The position numbers were made by a program, and so were the translations under genes. Shown piece after piece: positions 1 through 7,844 of a stretch of DNA of 9,328 nt. The notes below the pieces were generated by a model that ran no database searches, was not told where the DNA came from, and saw only the letters and a program-made list of their open reading frames with translations. Source of the DNA: Methylococcaceae bacterium UBA659. GTDB lineage: Bacteria > Pseudomonadota > Gammaproteobacteria > Methylococcales > Methylomonadaceae. Location of the stretch: the NCBI GenBank assembly GCA_002299495.1, contig DBNZ01000204.1, positions 1 to 9,328 of the forward strand. Reading direction: 5' to 3'. Position 1 is the stretch's first letter, and every line of letters starts with the position of its first letter.

Positions 1-1316
1 GCGTGTTGAAAAATTCCGGCGCATTCGATGGCCTGCCATCCGCCGAAGCCTTCGACAAAATGGCCGAAACCCTGGTTAGCGTCGGCAAAGGCAAACGCAA
101 GACCCATTATCGCCTACGGGATTGGGGCGTCTCGCGGCAGCGTTATTGGGGCGCGCCAATCCCGGTCATTTATTGCGATGACTGTGGCATTGTCCCGGTA
201 CCCGACGCCGATTTGCCGGTGACGCTGCCGCATGATGTGGTTCTCGATGGCTCCCAATCGCCGCTGGCCGTGCACCCCACTTTTTCTAAAGTGGTTTGCC
301 CTAAGTGCGGCAAACCGGCGCGGCGCGAGACCGACACTTTCGATACCTTCATGGAATCGTCCTGGTATTTCGCCAAGTTTGCTTGCAAGGATTCCGGGGC
401 TATGCTGGATAACCGCGCCAACCACTGGTTGCCGGTAGACTACTACATCGGCGGCATCGAACATGCGATCCTGCATTTGCTTTACGCCCGTTTTTACACC
501 AAACTGATGCGCGACCAGGGCTTGCTGACCGTAGACGAGCCATTTAAGAAATTACTGACCCAGGGCATGGTGCTGAAAGACGGCAGCAAAATGTCCAAGT
601 CCAAAGGCAACACGGTCGACCCGCAGGGCCTAATCGGGCAATACGGAGCGGATACCGTGCGCTTGTTCATCATGTTTGCGGCGCCGCCGGAACAATCCTT
701 AGAATGGTCCGACAGTGGCGTGGAAGGCGCTTTTAGGTTTTTAAAACGGTTATGGCGGCAAGTGTATTTGCACTTAGGCGATGGCGGTGGCAAGGCGGCC
801 ATCGACAAGACAAATTTAACCCCGGAACAACAAGCGGTGCGTCGGCAATTGCACCAAACCATCCAAAAAACCACCTACGACATGGGCGTACGGACTATCT
901 TCAACACCGCCATCGCCGCCAACATGGAGTTGCTCAACACATTAAGCAAATTCGCCGATGGTTCGGACCCTGGCAAAGCCGTCCGGCATGAAGCGTTAGA
1001 AGCCATCGTGCTGATGCTATCGCCGATGGTGCCGCATATTTGCCAGCAGCTTTGGCGGGAATTGGGGCATCAAGAAAGTATCGTCAATGCCCCTTGGCCA
1101 AAAGTCGACGAATCTGCGCTGGTGCAGGATTGTTTGGAATTGATCGTGCAAGTCAACGGCAAGTTGCGTGGTAAAATTTCGGTGCCGACAGCATCAACCA
1201 AAGAAGAAATCCAGCAAACCGCGATGGCCGATGGACACGTCTTACGCTTCATAGCAGGGCAACCGATCAAAAAGCTCATCGTTGTACCCGATAAGTTGGT
1301 CAATATTGTCATTTAA
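1..1316 (+). CDS. leuS: Leucyl-tRNA synthetase, 3' part (5' end outside window)
   Basis: This class I aminoacyl-tRNA synthetase charges tRNA-Leu with leucine in the cytosol. Only the C-terminal ~437 residues are present. The reading frame enters at base 3, and the GTG there is an internal codon, not a start. The HIGH-type motif and most of the editing domain lie upstream. Visible are the catalytic-core stretches RLRDWGVSRQRYWGAPIP, ETDTFDTFMESSWYF and YIGGIEHAILHLLYARF, then the KMSKS signature (bases 588-602) followed by GADTVRLF. The helical anticodon-binding region and the C-terminal QVNGKLRGK / VPDKLVNIV module follow. Two Cys pairs, CDDC (bases 174-185) and CPKC (297-308), form a probable zinc knuckle that E. 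coli LeuS lacks. KMSKS follows QGMVL almost directly, so the long leucine-specific insertion of E. coli LeuS is absent. The gene ends 36 bp before lptE, the usual gammaproteobacterial order. Confidence 0.97.
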   Translation, partial: VLKNSGAFDGLPSAEAFDKMAETLVSVGKGKRKTHYRLRDWGVSRQRYWGAPIPVIYCDDCGIVPVPDADLPVTLPHDVVLDGSQSPLAVHPTFSKVVCPKCGKPARRETDTFDTFMESSWYFAKFACKDSGAMLDNRANHWLPVDYYIGGIEHAILHLLYARFYTKLMRDQGLLTVDEPFKKLLTQGMVLKDGSKMSKSKGNTVDPQGLIGQYGADTVRLFIMFAAPPEQSLEWSDSGVEGAFRFLKRLWRQVYLHLGDGGGKAAIDKTNLTPEQQAVRRQLHQTIQKTTYDMGVRTIFNTAIAANMELLNTLSKFADGSDPGKAVRHEALEAIVLMLSPMVPHICQQLWRELGHQESIVNAPWPKVDESALVQDCLELIVQVNGKLRGKISVPTASTKEEIQQTAMADGHVLRFIAGQPIKKLIVVPDKLVNIVI

Positions 1317-1352
1317 TTCATTTGTCATTCTCAAAGCGTTCTAACCCTAGGT

Positions 1353-1853
1353 ATGCCAGTGTTGGAAAGAATACTGCTAGTGTTATCAATGGTGCTGTTA
1401 ACGGCCTGCAGTTACCATCTTAAAGGGGCTTACAAAATCCCGATTGAGCTCAAATCGGCTTATCTGGAAGGGGGAAGGCTGCCATTACGGGAGCAACTGC
1501 TGAAAATTGTCCGTCCCCTTGACAGGCGTTTCGCCTCTACCCCTGAACAATCGAAACTCATTATCAGAATCATTAACGAACAGGCCGATAGCCGGGTTTT
1601 GTCCCTAAACATCCAAGGCCGTGCCAACGAGCGCGAACTGTCGTACCAACTTGACTATGAATTAGCGCATCCTGACAACACCTTAATGCTGGCACGGCAA
1701 TCCTTGGAAATTAAGCGCGAATTCTTTTTTAATCAGCAAGATATCATTGCAAGCGAGAATGAAGAAAGAGTAATCCGCGACGAGATGTACCAACAAGCCG
1801 CCGCCAGCATCGTAAATCGCGTCCGTGTGGTTTTGGAAGCCGACCAACCGTAA
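1353..1853 (+). CDS. lptE: LPS-assembly lipoprotein LptE
   Basis: LptE is the outer-membrane lipoprotein that plugs the LptD barrel and delivers lipopolysaccharide to the cell surface (LPS transport pathway). The 166-residue product begins with a short hydrophobic signal peptide ending in the lipobox L16-T-A-C19, so Cys19 would be lipidated by signal peptidase II. Ser follows at +2, not Asp, which fits Lol-dependent sorting to the outer membrane. SYHLKGAY directly after the Cys is typical of LptE/RlpB, where the motif is usually C-G/S-F/Y-x-L-R/K-G. The remainder is a compact mixed alpha/beta domain of normal family length. Identification rests on this N-terminus plus the position between leuS and holA. 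The ATG at 1353 was chosen because it gives a complete signal peptide; no good Shine-Dalgarno is visible before it (only AGG immediately upstream). The stop overlaps the holA start as TAATG. Confidence 0.93.
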   Translation: MPVLERILLVLSMVLLTACSYHLKGAYKIPIELKSAYLEGGRLPLREQLLKIVRPLDRRFASTPEQSKLIIRIINEQADSRVLSLNIQGRANERELSYQLDYELAHPDNTLMLARQSLEIKREFFFNQQDIIASENEERVIRDEMYQQAAASIVNRVRVVLEADQP

Positions 1854-2872
1854 TGCAACTCAAGCAACATCAGCTCGCAAGCCATTTAAAAAAAGGATTG
1901 TTGCCGGTCTATTTTTTGACCGGGGATGAACCCTTGCAACTGGCTGAAATGGCCGACCTGATCAGAACCGCCGCCCGGGACGCGGGTTTTATCAACCGCG
2001 AACTGTTTTCAGTGGACGCCTCGGGTTTTAACTGGCATCAACTGATTGAAACCAGTTTGACCCCGTCCATTTTTGCCGATAAGCAACTGCTGGACCTCAG
2101 GCTGCCATCAGGGAGTCCGGGCATTGACGGCGCTAAGGCCTTGACCCAATATTGCGGGCAAGCCAATGACCAGACATTATTGTTGATCACCGCTGGCAAA
2201 GTAGGCAAAGAGGCTTATAAAAGCCGATGGTTCCAAGCCTTGGACAAGGCGGGCGGCGTCTGTCAGGTTTGGCCGTTGGACTGGGCCGGGTTGTTGTCCT
2301 GGTTGGAACAGCGGTTACTGGGCCGGGGCTTAGTGCTGGACCCAGACAGCATCAAGCTATTGGCCGGCAAGGTCGAAGGCAATCTTCTCGCGGCCGCCCA
2401 AGAGGTTGAAAAACTTTATGTATTGTTTGGCCCAGGCAAAGTGGGCAGGGAACAAGTCCTAGATGCCGTCATTGATAATTCCCGTTATGATGTTTTTAAG
2501 CTGGTTGACGCCTGCTTGGCCGCAGATGTCAAAAGGCTATTGAAAATCCTTGGCGCACTCAAGCAGGAGGGCGTCGCCCCCCCCGTAATCATTTGGGCGC
2601 TGAGCCGGGAAGCCAGGATACTGGCCAAAATTAAATGGCAAGTTAGCCGTGGGTCAAGTCTTGAGCGTGCGTTAACCAGCCATCTGGTGCATGACAAACA
2701 AAAACAACGGACCAGGGATTCCGTTAAACGCCTTAGCCTGTGCCACCTTTCTGAAATTATGGAATTAAACAGCAAGGCGGACCGTCAAAGCAAAGGCCAA
2801 GAAATCGGCGACGCTTGGTCGACTTTGCAACAAATTTGCCTATTGTTCGCTGGAATCAGTACGAGTGCCTAA
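1853..2872 (+). CDS. holA: DNA polymerase III subunit delta
   Basis: Delta is part of the clamp-loader complex (delta, delta', tau/gamma). It opens the beta sliding clamp so the clamp can be loaded on primed DNA. The 339-residue protein matches the family's usual length (E. coli 343). The N-terminal AAA+-like domain shows PVYFLTGDEP (G24-D-E-P27), the degenerate nucleotide-site region typical of delta, and there is no P-loop. The clamp-contacting wedge falls at I73-F74 in PSIFADKQ, aligned with L73-F74 of E. coli delta. EGNLLAAAQEVEKL and the all-alpha C-terminal collar follow, including REARILAKIKWQ. The ATG shares its A with the lptE stop (TAATG), which points to translational coupling. The gene is preceded by leuS-lptE as in other gammaproteobacteria, but nadD does not follow it. 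Confidence 0.95.
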   Translation: MQLKQHQLASHLKKGLLPVYFLTGDEPLQLAEMADLIRTAARDAGFINRELFSVDASGFNWHQLIETSLTPSIFADKQLLDLRLPSGSPGIDGAKALTQYCGQANDQTLLLITAGKVGKEAYKSRWFQALDKAGGVCQVWPLDWAGLLSWLEQRLLGRGLVLDPDSIKLLAGKVEGNLLAAAQEVEKLYVLFGPGKVGREQVLDAVIDNSRYDVFKLVDACLAADVKRLLKILGALKQEGVAPPVIIWALSREARILAKIKWQVSRGSSLERALTSHLVHDKQKQRTRDSVKRLSLCHLSEIMELNSKADRQSKGQEIGDAWSTLQQICLLFAGISTSA

Positions 2873-2891
2873 ATATTACGGAACATAGTGA

Positions 2892-5800
2892 ATGCAAAAT
2901 ACTAAACGGGCCATATTCCAATTTTTAACCGCTTACTCCGTTATTGTGGTGGCTGTCATTATTTTTGTAGCGGTGCAACTGGTTCGGAACGAGGTAAAAA
3001 CGTCCAAGTATCAGGCGCGGTATTTATCTCAAATTAGCAAACAGTTAAGTTATACGCTAACGCCGGGAAAAAGCCCGTCCGTGCGTTTTCCCGAATACGG
3101 TCCTTATGACGAACGCCTAGGTTATACCCTGCTCCCGCATGTGATAGATAAATTAAAGGCAGCGGGATTTGTCGTGGCCGCCCAAGCCTCTTTTTCACCG
3201 ATGTTGGCGGAGCTGGTGGATTATGGCTTGTTTCCCGTTTACCATGAAAAAAACCAAGCGGGTTTAACCATTCTCGACCGTTCCAACCAGCCCATATTCA
3301 CCACCGTCTATCCTAAATACGGTTACCCAAGCTTCCAGGCGATACCACCGGTCATCCTGAACACTTTATTGTTCATAGAAAACCGGGAACTGCTTAACCA
3401 GCAAAATAACACTGTCAACCCTGCGGTGGAATGGGACCGCTTAGGCTATGCGGGCTTACAAATGATCGCTCATAAACTTGGTGCGATGGGGAACGTGCCC
3501 GGCGGCAGCACGCTGGCGACCCAAATCGAAAAATACCGCCATTCCCCCCATGGCTATACCAATTCAATTTCCGACAAATTCCGGCAAATGGGCACCGCCT
3601 CGGTCAAAGCCTATCTTTTGGGGCAAGACACCCGCGCCATGCGCCAGGAAATTGCCTTGTCTTACCTGAATTCGATGCCGTTATCGGCGACCCCGCGATA
3701 CGGTGAAGTCCATGGTTTAGGCGATGGATTAAAGGCCTGGTTTAACGCCGAATTTTCTGAAACAAACAAGTTGTTGAGCGATCATGCGTTAAATTCACCC
3801 GGCATTACCAACCAACAGGCCCAGGCCTATCGGCAAGTCTTAAACTTACTGCTTTCCCAACGCCGCCCTTCTTATCTATTGGGTAAAGGCTTCGACGCCC
3901 TGCAAATCTTGACCGATCAATATTTGCGCTTGATGGCCGAGCAAGGCATTGTTTCAGAACGTTTACGCGATGCTTCGCTTAAAGCGACCACCCAACGCCC
4001 GCCTAAACCGGTGCCGTTACCGCACAAATTTGCCAGCGACAAGAAAACCCAAAGCGTCCTCCGCAGCCGCCTGGCCAATGCCCTCGATATCAGGTCCAAC
4101 TACGACTTGGATCGTTTGGACTTGACGGTAAAAACCACTTTGGATTACCAAGTCCAGCAAGAAGTCTCAAAACAGCTGCACCTGTTAAACCGGCCCGATC
4201 AAGCTTTGGCGGCCGGCATTATCGGAAACAGAATGCTGAACAGCAACGTCGACATGTCACCGATTGTTTACAGCTTGTTACTGTATGAACGGGGCGAGAG
4301 CGGCAATCTACTGCGGGTTCAAACCGATAACTATGACCAACCGCTGGACATTAATGAAGGCATCCGATTGGATTTAGGCTCAACTTCCAAATTAAGGACG
4401 ATGGTGCATTACTTGGAACTGATCAATGAGGTCTATCAAAACGAAAAGGACAAAACGGTTAAAGTGCTGTCGCAAATACCGCTACACCCCCGGGATCACA
4501 TCAGCCAATGGGTTGTCGGTCAACTAAAAGCCAATCCCAAAATTAGCCTAGACGCCCTTATGAACCAGGCTTTGGAAAAAAAATACTCGGCCAGCCCGGG
4601 CGAGGCATTTTTTACCGGCGGTGGCATTCATACTTTCGTCAATTTTTCAAAATCTGATAATTTTAAAAACCTAACGGTCCGCGAAGCCTTGAGGGATTCC
4701 GTCAATTTGGTGTTCATTCGGATGATGCGGGACTTAGTTTATTACCACCTCTACAAACCCGACGGCCTGGCCCGCTGGCTTGAAAACCCGGATGACCCAA
4801 AGCGGTTAGAATATTTGCATCGTTTCGCCGACCGGGAAGGCGGCGTATACCTCCAGCGTTTTTATGGCCAATACCGGGGCAAAACCGGTGATCAAGCCTT
4901 TGATATGTTGGTCCAGCGTATTGGCCATACCACATCCAAGTTGTCTATGTTGTTTCGAGCCGTCTATCCTAACGCCGATGAACAAGCTTTCAGCAAGTTC
5001 TTGGCCAAGCATCTGGATAAATCGGTTTTTGCCAAACTGGATGTCTATTATCTCTACGACAAATACTCAAAAGACACGTTTGATTTACAAGACCAAGGCT
5101 ATATCACCAAAATCCATCCATTAGAATTATGGCTGGTTGGCTATTTGGCGGAGCATCCTAATCCTAGCCGAAAAGAAATGCTCGCAGCCAGCCGCGAACA
5201 GCGTCTTGAGGTTTACCGCTGGCTATTGAAAAGCAACAAAAAGCCAGCCCAGCAACAACGGCGAATCATGACCATGTTGGAAACCGAGGCCTTCGCGCAA
5301 ATACATAAGGCCTGGCGGCGGACGGGTTACCCGTTCGCGGCCTTGACCCCGTCCTACGCCACCTCCATTGGCGCATCGGGTGACCGTCCCGCCGCTTTGG
5401 CGGAGTTGGTGGGAATTTTAAGGAATGACGGGATCAGGCTTCCTTCCATTCGCTTTGACAACCTGCATTTCGCCCAAGGCACACCTTACGAAACCGTACT
5501 GAAAAAACCCCCGGCCAAAGGCGAACGTATTTTCCCGCTAGAACTGGCGCAAGCCGCCCGCAGCGCCATGGTCGGTGTCGTCCAGGAAGGCACCGCATCC
5601 CGGTTAAATGGGGTCTATGTTGATGTGGAAGGCAACCCCCTAGTGGTGGGGGGAAAAACCGGCACCGGCGACCATCGAAAAGAAATATGGGGTAAAGGCC
5701 ACAGACTGATTGAATCAAAATTCATTAGCCGCACCGCCGTGTTTACATTTTTCTTGGGCGAGCGTTTTTTCGGGGTGATAACTGCTTACGTGGAAGGTGA

Positions 5801-5915
5801 ACATGCCGGGGATTACCATTTCACCAGTTCGGTTCCGGTGCAAATCATGAAATACCTGAAGCCAGCATTAATGCCGTTGATACTGAAACCAAAATTGATC
5901 AATTTGGACAGTTGA
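2892..5915 (+). CDS. Class A PBP-like transglycosylase/transpeptidase protein (degenerate GT51)
   Basis: This is probably an inner-membrane, periplasm-facing peptidoglycan synthase or a regulatory relative. It is 1007 residues long. K5-R6 precede one N-terminal membrane segment (about 9-31), giving an N-in topology. A small module follows (about 45-115; PYDERLGYTLLP, then FVVAAQASFSP), then a GT51-like domain (about 130-270) with IENRE (E163), GGSTLATQIEK (204-214) and EIALSYLN (253-260). No Glu lies in residues 214-252, where the second catalytic Glu of GT51 is expected, and the first motif lacks its usual Phe/His. The transpeptidase domain keeps all three penicillin-binding motifs: S497-T-S-K500, S603-V-N605 and K922-T-G924. 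About 319 residues separate SxN from KTG, longer than in ordinary class A PBPs, and the extra part is Lys/Arg/Tyr-rich. The gene lies 19 bp after holA, so co-transcription is likely. It may be a D,D-transpeptidase with weak or no polymerase activity; a specific PBP name is not justified. Confidence 0.88.
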   Translation: MQNTKRAIFQFLTAYSVIVVAVIIFVAVQLVRNEVKTSKYQARYLSQISKQLSYTLTPGKSPSVRFPEYGPYDERLGYTLLPHVIDKLKAAGFVVAAQASFSPMLAELVDYGLFPVYHEKNQAGLTILDRSNQPIFTTVYPKYGYPSFQAIPPVILNTLLFIENRELLNQQNNTVNPAVEWDRLGYAGLQMIAHKLGAMGNVPGGSTLATQIEKYRHSPHGYTNSISDKFRQMGTASVKAYLLGQDTRAMRQEIALSYLNSMPLSATPRYGEVHGLGDGLKAWFNAEFSETNKLLSDHALNSPGITNQQAQAYRQVLNLLLSQRRPSYLLGKGFDALQILTDQYLRLMAEQGIVSERLRDASLKATTQRPPKPVPLPHKFASDKKTQSVLRSRLANALDIRSNYDLDRLDLTVKTTLDYQVQQEVSKQLHLLNRPDQALAAGIIGNRMLNSNVDMSPIVYSLLLYERGESGNLLRVQTDNYDQPLDINEGIRLDLGSTSKLRTMVHYLELINEVYQNEKDKTVKVLSQIPLHPRDHISQWVVGQLKANPKISLDALMNQALEKKYSASPGEAFFTGGGIHTFVNFSKSDNFKNLTVREALRDSVNLVFIRMMRDLVYYHLYKPDGLARWLENPDDPKRLEYLHRFADREGGVYLQRFYGQYRGKTGDQAFDMLVQRIGHTTSKLSMLFRAVYPNADEQAFSKFLAKHLDKSVFAKLDVYYLYDKYSKDTFDLQDQGYITKIHPLELWLVGYLAEHPNPSRKEMLAASREQRLEVYRWLLKSNKKPAQQQRRIMTMLETEAFAQIHKAWRRTGYPFAALTPSYATSIGASGDRPAALAELVGILRNDGIRLPSIRFDNLHFAQGTPYETVLKKPPAKGERIFPLELAQAARSAMVGVVQEGTASRLNGVYVDVEGNPLVVGGKTGTGDHRKEIWGKGHRLIESKFISRTAVFTFFLGERFFGVITAYVEGEHAGDYHFTSSVPVQIMKYLKPALMPLILKPKLINLDS

Positions 5916-5981
5916 CCCCCCTCTTTCAAGGGAAGGAAATTACACTATTAAACTGCCAGCGGCCAATCAAACAAATTGAAA

Positions 5982-6185
5982 ATGCCAAGAAATAGCCGCG
6001 ATAACAACATGGTGCCGCTGCCAGAAGACCGTCATTGGATCGCAGAATCTGCTTACTACAAGGCTTTGTCCAGAGGTTCTTCGCCAAAAGACGATTACCA
6101 GGATTGGCTAGACGCAAGAAAAGAACACCAAGACCATCTGATGCGGCTTAGAAAAAATGGTTTGGTCCTGATCAAAATCCCTTAA
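5982..6185 (+). CDS. Small DUF2934-like protein
   Basis: This is a 67-residue soluble, charged protein of unknown function. The core HWIAESAYYKALSRG followed by DDYQDWLDARKE resembles the DUF2934 pattern (I-A-x-x-A-Y-x-x-W/x-x-R-G ... D-W-x-x-A/E), a short helical domain common in proteobacteria and of undefined role. The family assignment is from memory of that pattern. The ATG at 5982 is preferred. An in-frame TTG at 5976 would add two residues, and an in-frame stop at 5949 limits further extension. No Shine-Dalgarno is evident before either start, so expression may depend on transcription from the PBP-like gene 66 bp upstream. A terminator-like hairpin begins 5 bases after the stop. The gene is convergent with the PLD gene. 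Lys/Arg content and lack of a signal peptide suggest a cytosolic protein. Confidence 0.72.
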   Translation: MPRNSRDNNMVPLPEDRHWIAESAYYKALSRGSSPKDDYQDWLDARKEHQDHLMRLRKNGLVLIKIP

Positions 6186-6189
6186 CCTC

Positions 6190-6220
6190 GCCACCCGGCC
6201 AAAGGGGGGGCTGTTTTTCT
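6190..6220 (+). terminator. Putative intrinsic terminator
   Basis: GCCACCC (6190-6196) can pair with GGGGGGC (6205-6211) with one internal A/G mismatch around an 8-base loop. TGTTTTTCT follows at once. It starts five bases after the DUF2934-like stop codon and would end the plus-strand transcript before the convergent PLD gene. The stem is short and imperfect, so support is moderate. Confidence 0.45.
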
Positions 6221-6245
6221 CACAGGGGATCTGTTCCCGCCCGCC

Positions 6246-7838
6246 TCAGTCAAAAATCCTAAAACAATGCTGTATTTGTTCAAATTCATAGAGGTAGGGC
6301 TGCGCCACTTCATGATTGGCCGCGACGACCAACAAATCATGTGAAAATACCGACGTGTTGTACCAGTTAAAACTGCCCTCAATAACGATATAATCGTCAA
6401 TGATGCAGTATTTTGAATGGATGGGCGAATAAGGCACCGGTTGGTCATCTTGCCCATAGACCAAACCGACTTTGACGCCAGCGGATTTTAACCGCTGCAC
6501 CGCAGGCAACATTGGCCGCTCCAGCTCCTCGGCCATAGGCCGAGGTACCCCTACCCTCCCCTCCCTGGCCAAATGCCCATTAAACAACACATGCACATAA
6601 ACCCCCCGGTTTTTGGCCTGGATTAAAGCATTGACCACACTGTCATGATGATCGCCCAACAAGTCCCCCATTAAAAACAAACATAATTTGATCGAGTGAC
6701 GGGCGCGGTGGATTTCCGACAGTATGGCCTGATGGGGCCGGTAAACCCGGCCATTAGGCAGGGTATGCCGGCCAAACGTGTACAGCAAATTGAATTGGCT
6801 ATATGGGTCGATTCCGTATTTTTGGATCACACCGCCACGTTGGCTCTGAAAAATATTATCCAACAAACGGCAGACGCCCTTAGAACGGAAAGTCATTCCC
6901 GATTCCCAATTGGCCCACCAGCGGTCGAAGGTAATGTTGAAGGAGCCGATAATGCAATCTTCATCGTTGAAAATGACAAACTTAGTGTGCATGTCCGGCT
7001 CAACTTCGATCAAATGGTGCTTTGGCGTACAAAACACCCCCAACAACTCCAACCGCGCTTGTTTCAGCCTGGCATAATGGGGGCTGTGGGTTAAGGTCAT
7101 TTTTCGCCAATCGACAATACACTGGACAAAAACCCCTTGTCGGCTGGCGTAGACCAGATGGTTAATAAAGTCCTTGTCGTCAATGCAGTCGACACTGACC
7201 TTAATCGTGCAAAGCCGTTCAGGGTTTTCCCATTTGCTCAGGATAACCTTGTCGATATGGTCATGGATGTACCGCTTCGGATGATAGGGATGGTTCACCA
7301 GCCCTTTGGTAAATTTAGGCGTGAGATGCAACGATTCAAAACGATGGTTATACCAATTGACATCGCTTTGCAATTCCCCTGGGTTCAGTTCATAAGTCCG
7401 GTAAGGATTAGGTGTTGCCCATTGCAAAGAGATAGGATGATGATAGGGTTCCTCATCCATCAGCTCCGGTTGCTCCATAAAAACATACTCGTGTTCGGAC
7501 CGGATCGAATGCTCGTTGACATGGATGATGAAAGAAAATCTCACACAACGAACCCAGCCAAAATGGCTGGAATGGGGCATCAGATAAAAATCACGGGTAT
7601 GGCGTTTGTGGTAATTCCATTGCACATTCGAGGCATCAGTATCCACAAAATAACGTTCGCAAACATCGTTTTCCCGGAAGACCTTGACTATGACTTTTAA
7701 ATTAGCACCGATACCGTGGAACATATCAAATTCGATCTGCCCCCAGCGAATATCGAATTCCTGCCCTAAATCATTTGCCCGTTTAAAGAAACCGCCTAAG
7801 CGTCCATAAACAGGCCTAGCAAATTGTTCTGCAAACAT
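6246..7838 (-). CDS. Phospholipase D-like protein with two HKD motifs and unknown N-terminal domain
   Basis: This 530-residue protein belongs to the phospholipase D superfamily, whose members use paired HKD motifs for phosphodiester hydrolysis or transfer on lipids or nucleic acids. The substrate here is unknown. Motif 1 is H284-T-K286 with G298-S-F-N301. Motif 2 is H474-S-K476, D481 and G488-S-F-N491-W. In motif 1 the usual Asp position (291) is Asn, with Asp at 292. Residues about 205-340 and 365-525 form the two PLD lobes (ASRQGVFVQCIVDW and AKNRGVYVHVLFNG are the typical strand before each motif). Residues 1 to about 190 are not recognised: they are rich in His, Tyr, Trp and beta-type segments (GWVRCVRFSFIIHVN). 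No signal peptide or membrane segment is seen, which argues against a standard cardiolipin synthase. The ATG at 7838 has an AGGAGA Shine-Dalgarno six bases upstream. The gene is monocistronic and divergent from the 8154 gene. Confidence 0.9.
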   Translation of the reverse strand: MFAEQFARPVYGRLGGFFKRANDLGQEFDIRWGQIEFDMFHGIGANLKVIVKVFRENDVCERYFVDTDASNVQWNYHKRHTRDFYLMPHSSHFGWVRCVRFSFIIHVNEHSIRSEHEYVFMEQPELMDEEPYHHPISLQWATPNPYRTYELNPGELQSDVNWYNHRFESLHLTPKFTKGLVNHPYHPKRYIHDHIDKVILSKWENPERLCTIKVSVDCIDDKDFINHLVYASRQGVFVQCIVDWRKMTLTHSPHYARLKQARLELLGVFCTPKHHLIEVEPDMHTKFVIFNDEDCIIGSFNITFDRWWANWESGMTFRSKGVCRLLDNIFQSQRGGVIQKYGIDPYSQFNLLYTFGRHTLPNGRVYRPHQAILSEIHRARHSIKLCLFLMGDLLGDHHDSVVNALIQAKNRGVYVHVLFNGHLAREGRVGVPRPMAEELERPMLPAVQRLKSAGVKVGLVYGQDDQPVPYSPIHSKYCIIDDYIVIEGSFNWYNTSVFSHDLLVVAANHEVAQPYLYEFEQIQHCFRIFD

Positions 7839-7844
7839 TCCAAA

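Noticed and set aside
114..476. 120-codon minus-strand frame opposite leuS
   Set aside because: It is a shadow of the highly conserved LeuS catalytic core.
5912..5946. TTGACC followed by TACACT as a promoter for the DUF2934-like gene
   Set aside because: The spacer is 23 bases, too long for a sigma-70 promoter, and TTGACC overlaps the PBP stop codon.
6221..6245. GGGA/TCCC hairpin as a minus-strand terminator for the PLD gene
   Set aside because: The stem is only about 4 bp and no T-tract follows on the minus strand.
6696..7094. 132-codon plus-strand open frame opposite the PLD HKD1 region
   Set aside because: It is antisense to conserved PLD coding sequence and has no independent support.
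7137..7700. 187-codon plus-strand open frame opposite the PLD gene
   Set aside because: It lies entirely antisense to a gene with clear HKD motifs and a strong ribosome-binding site. The product shows no recognisable domain and no good start signal.
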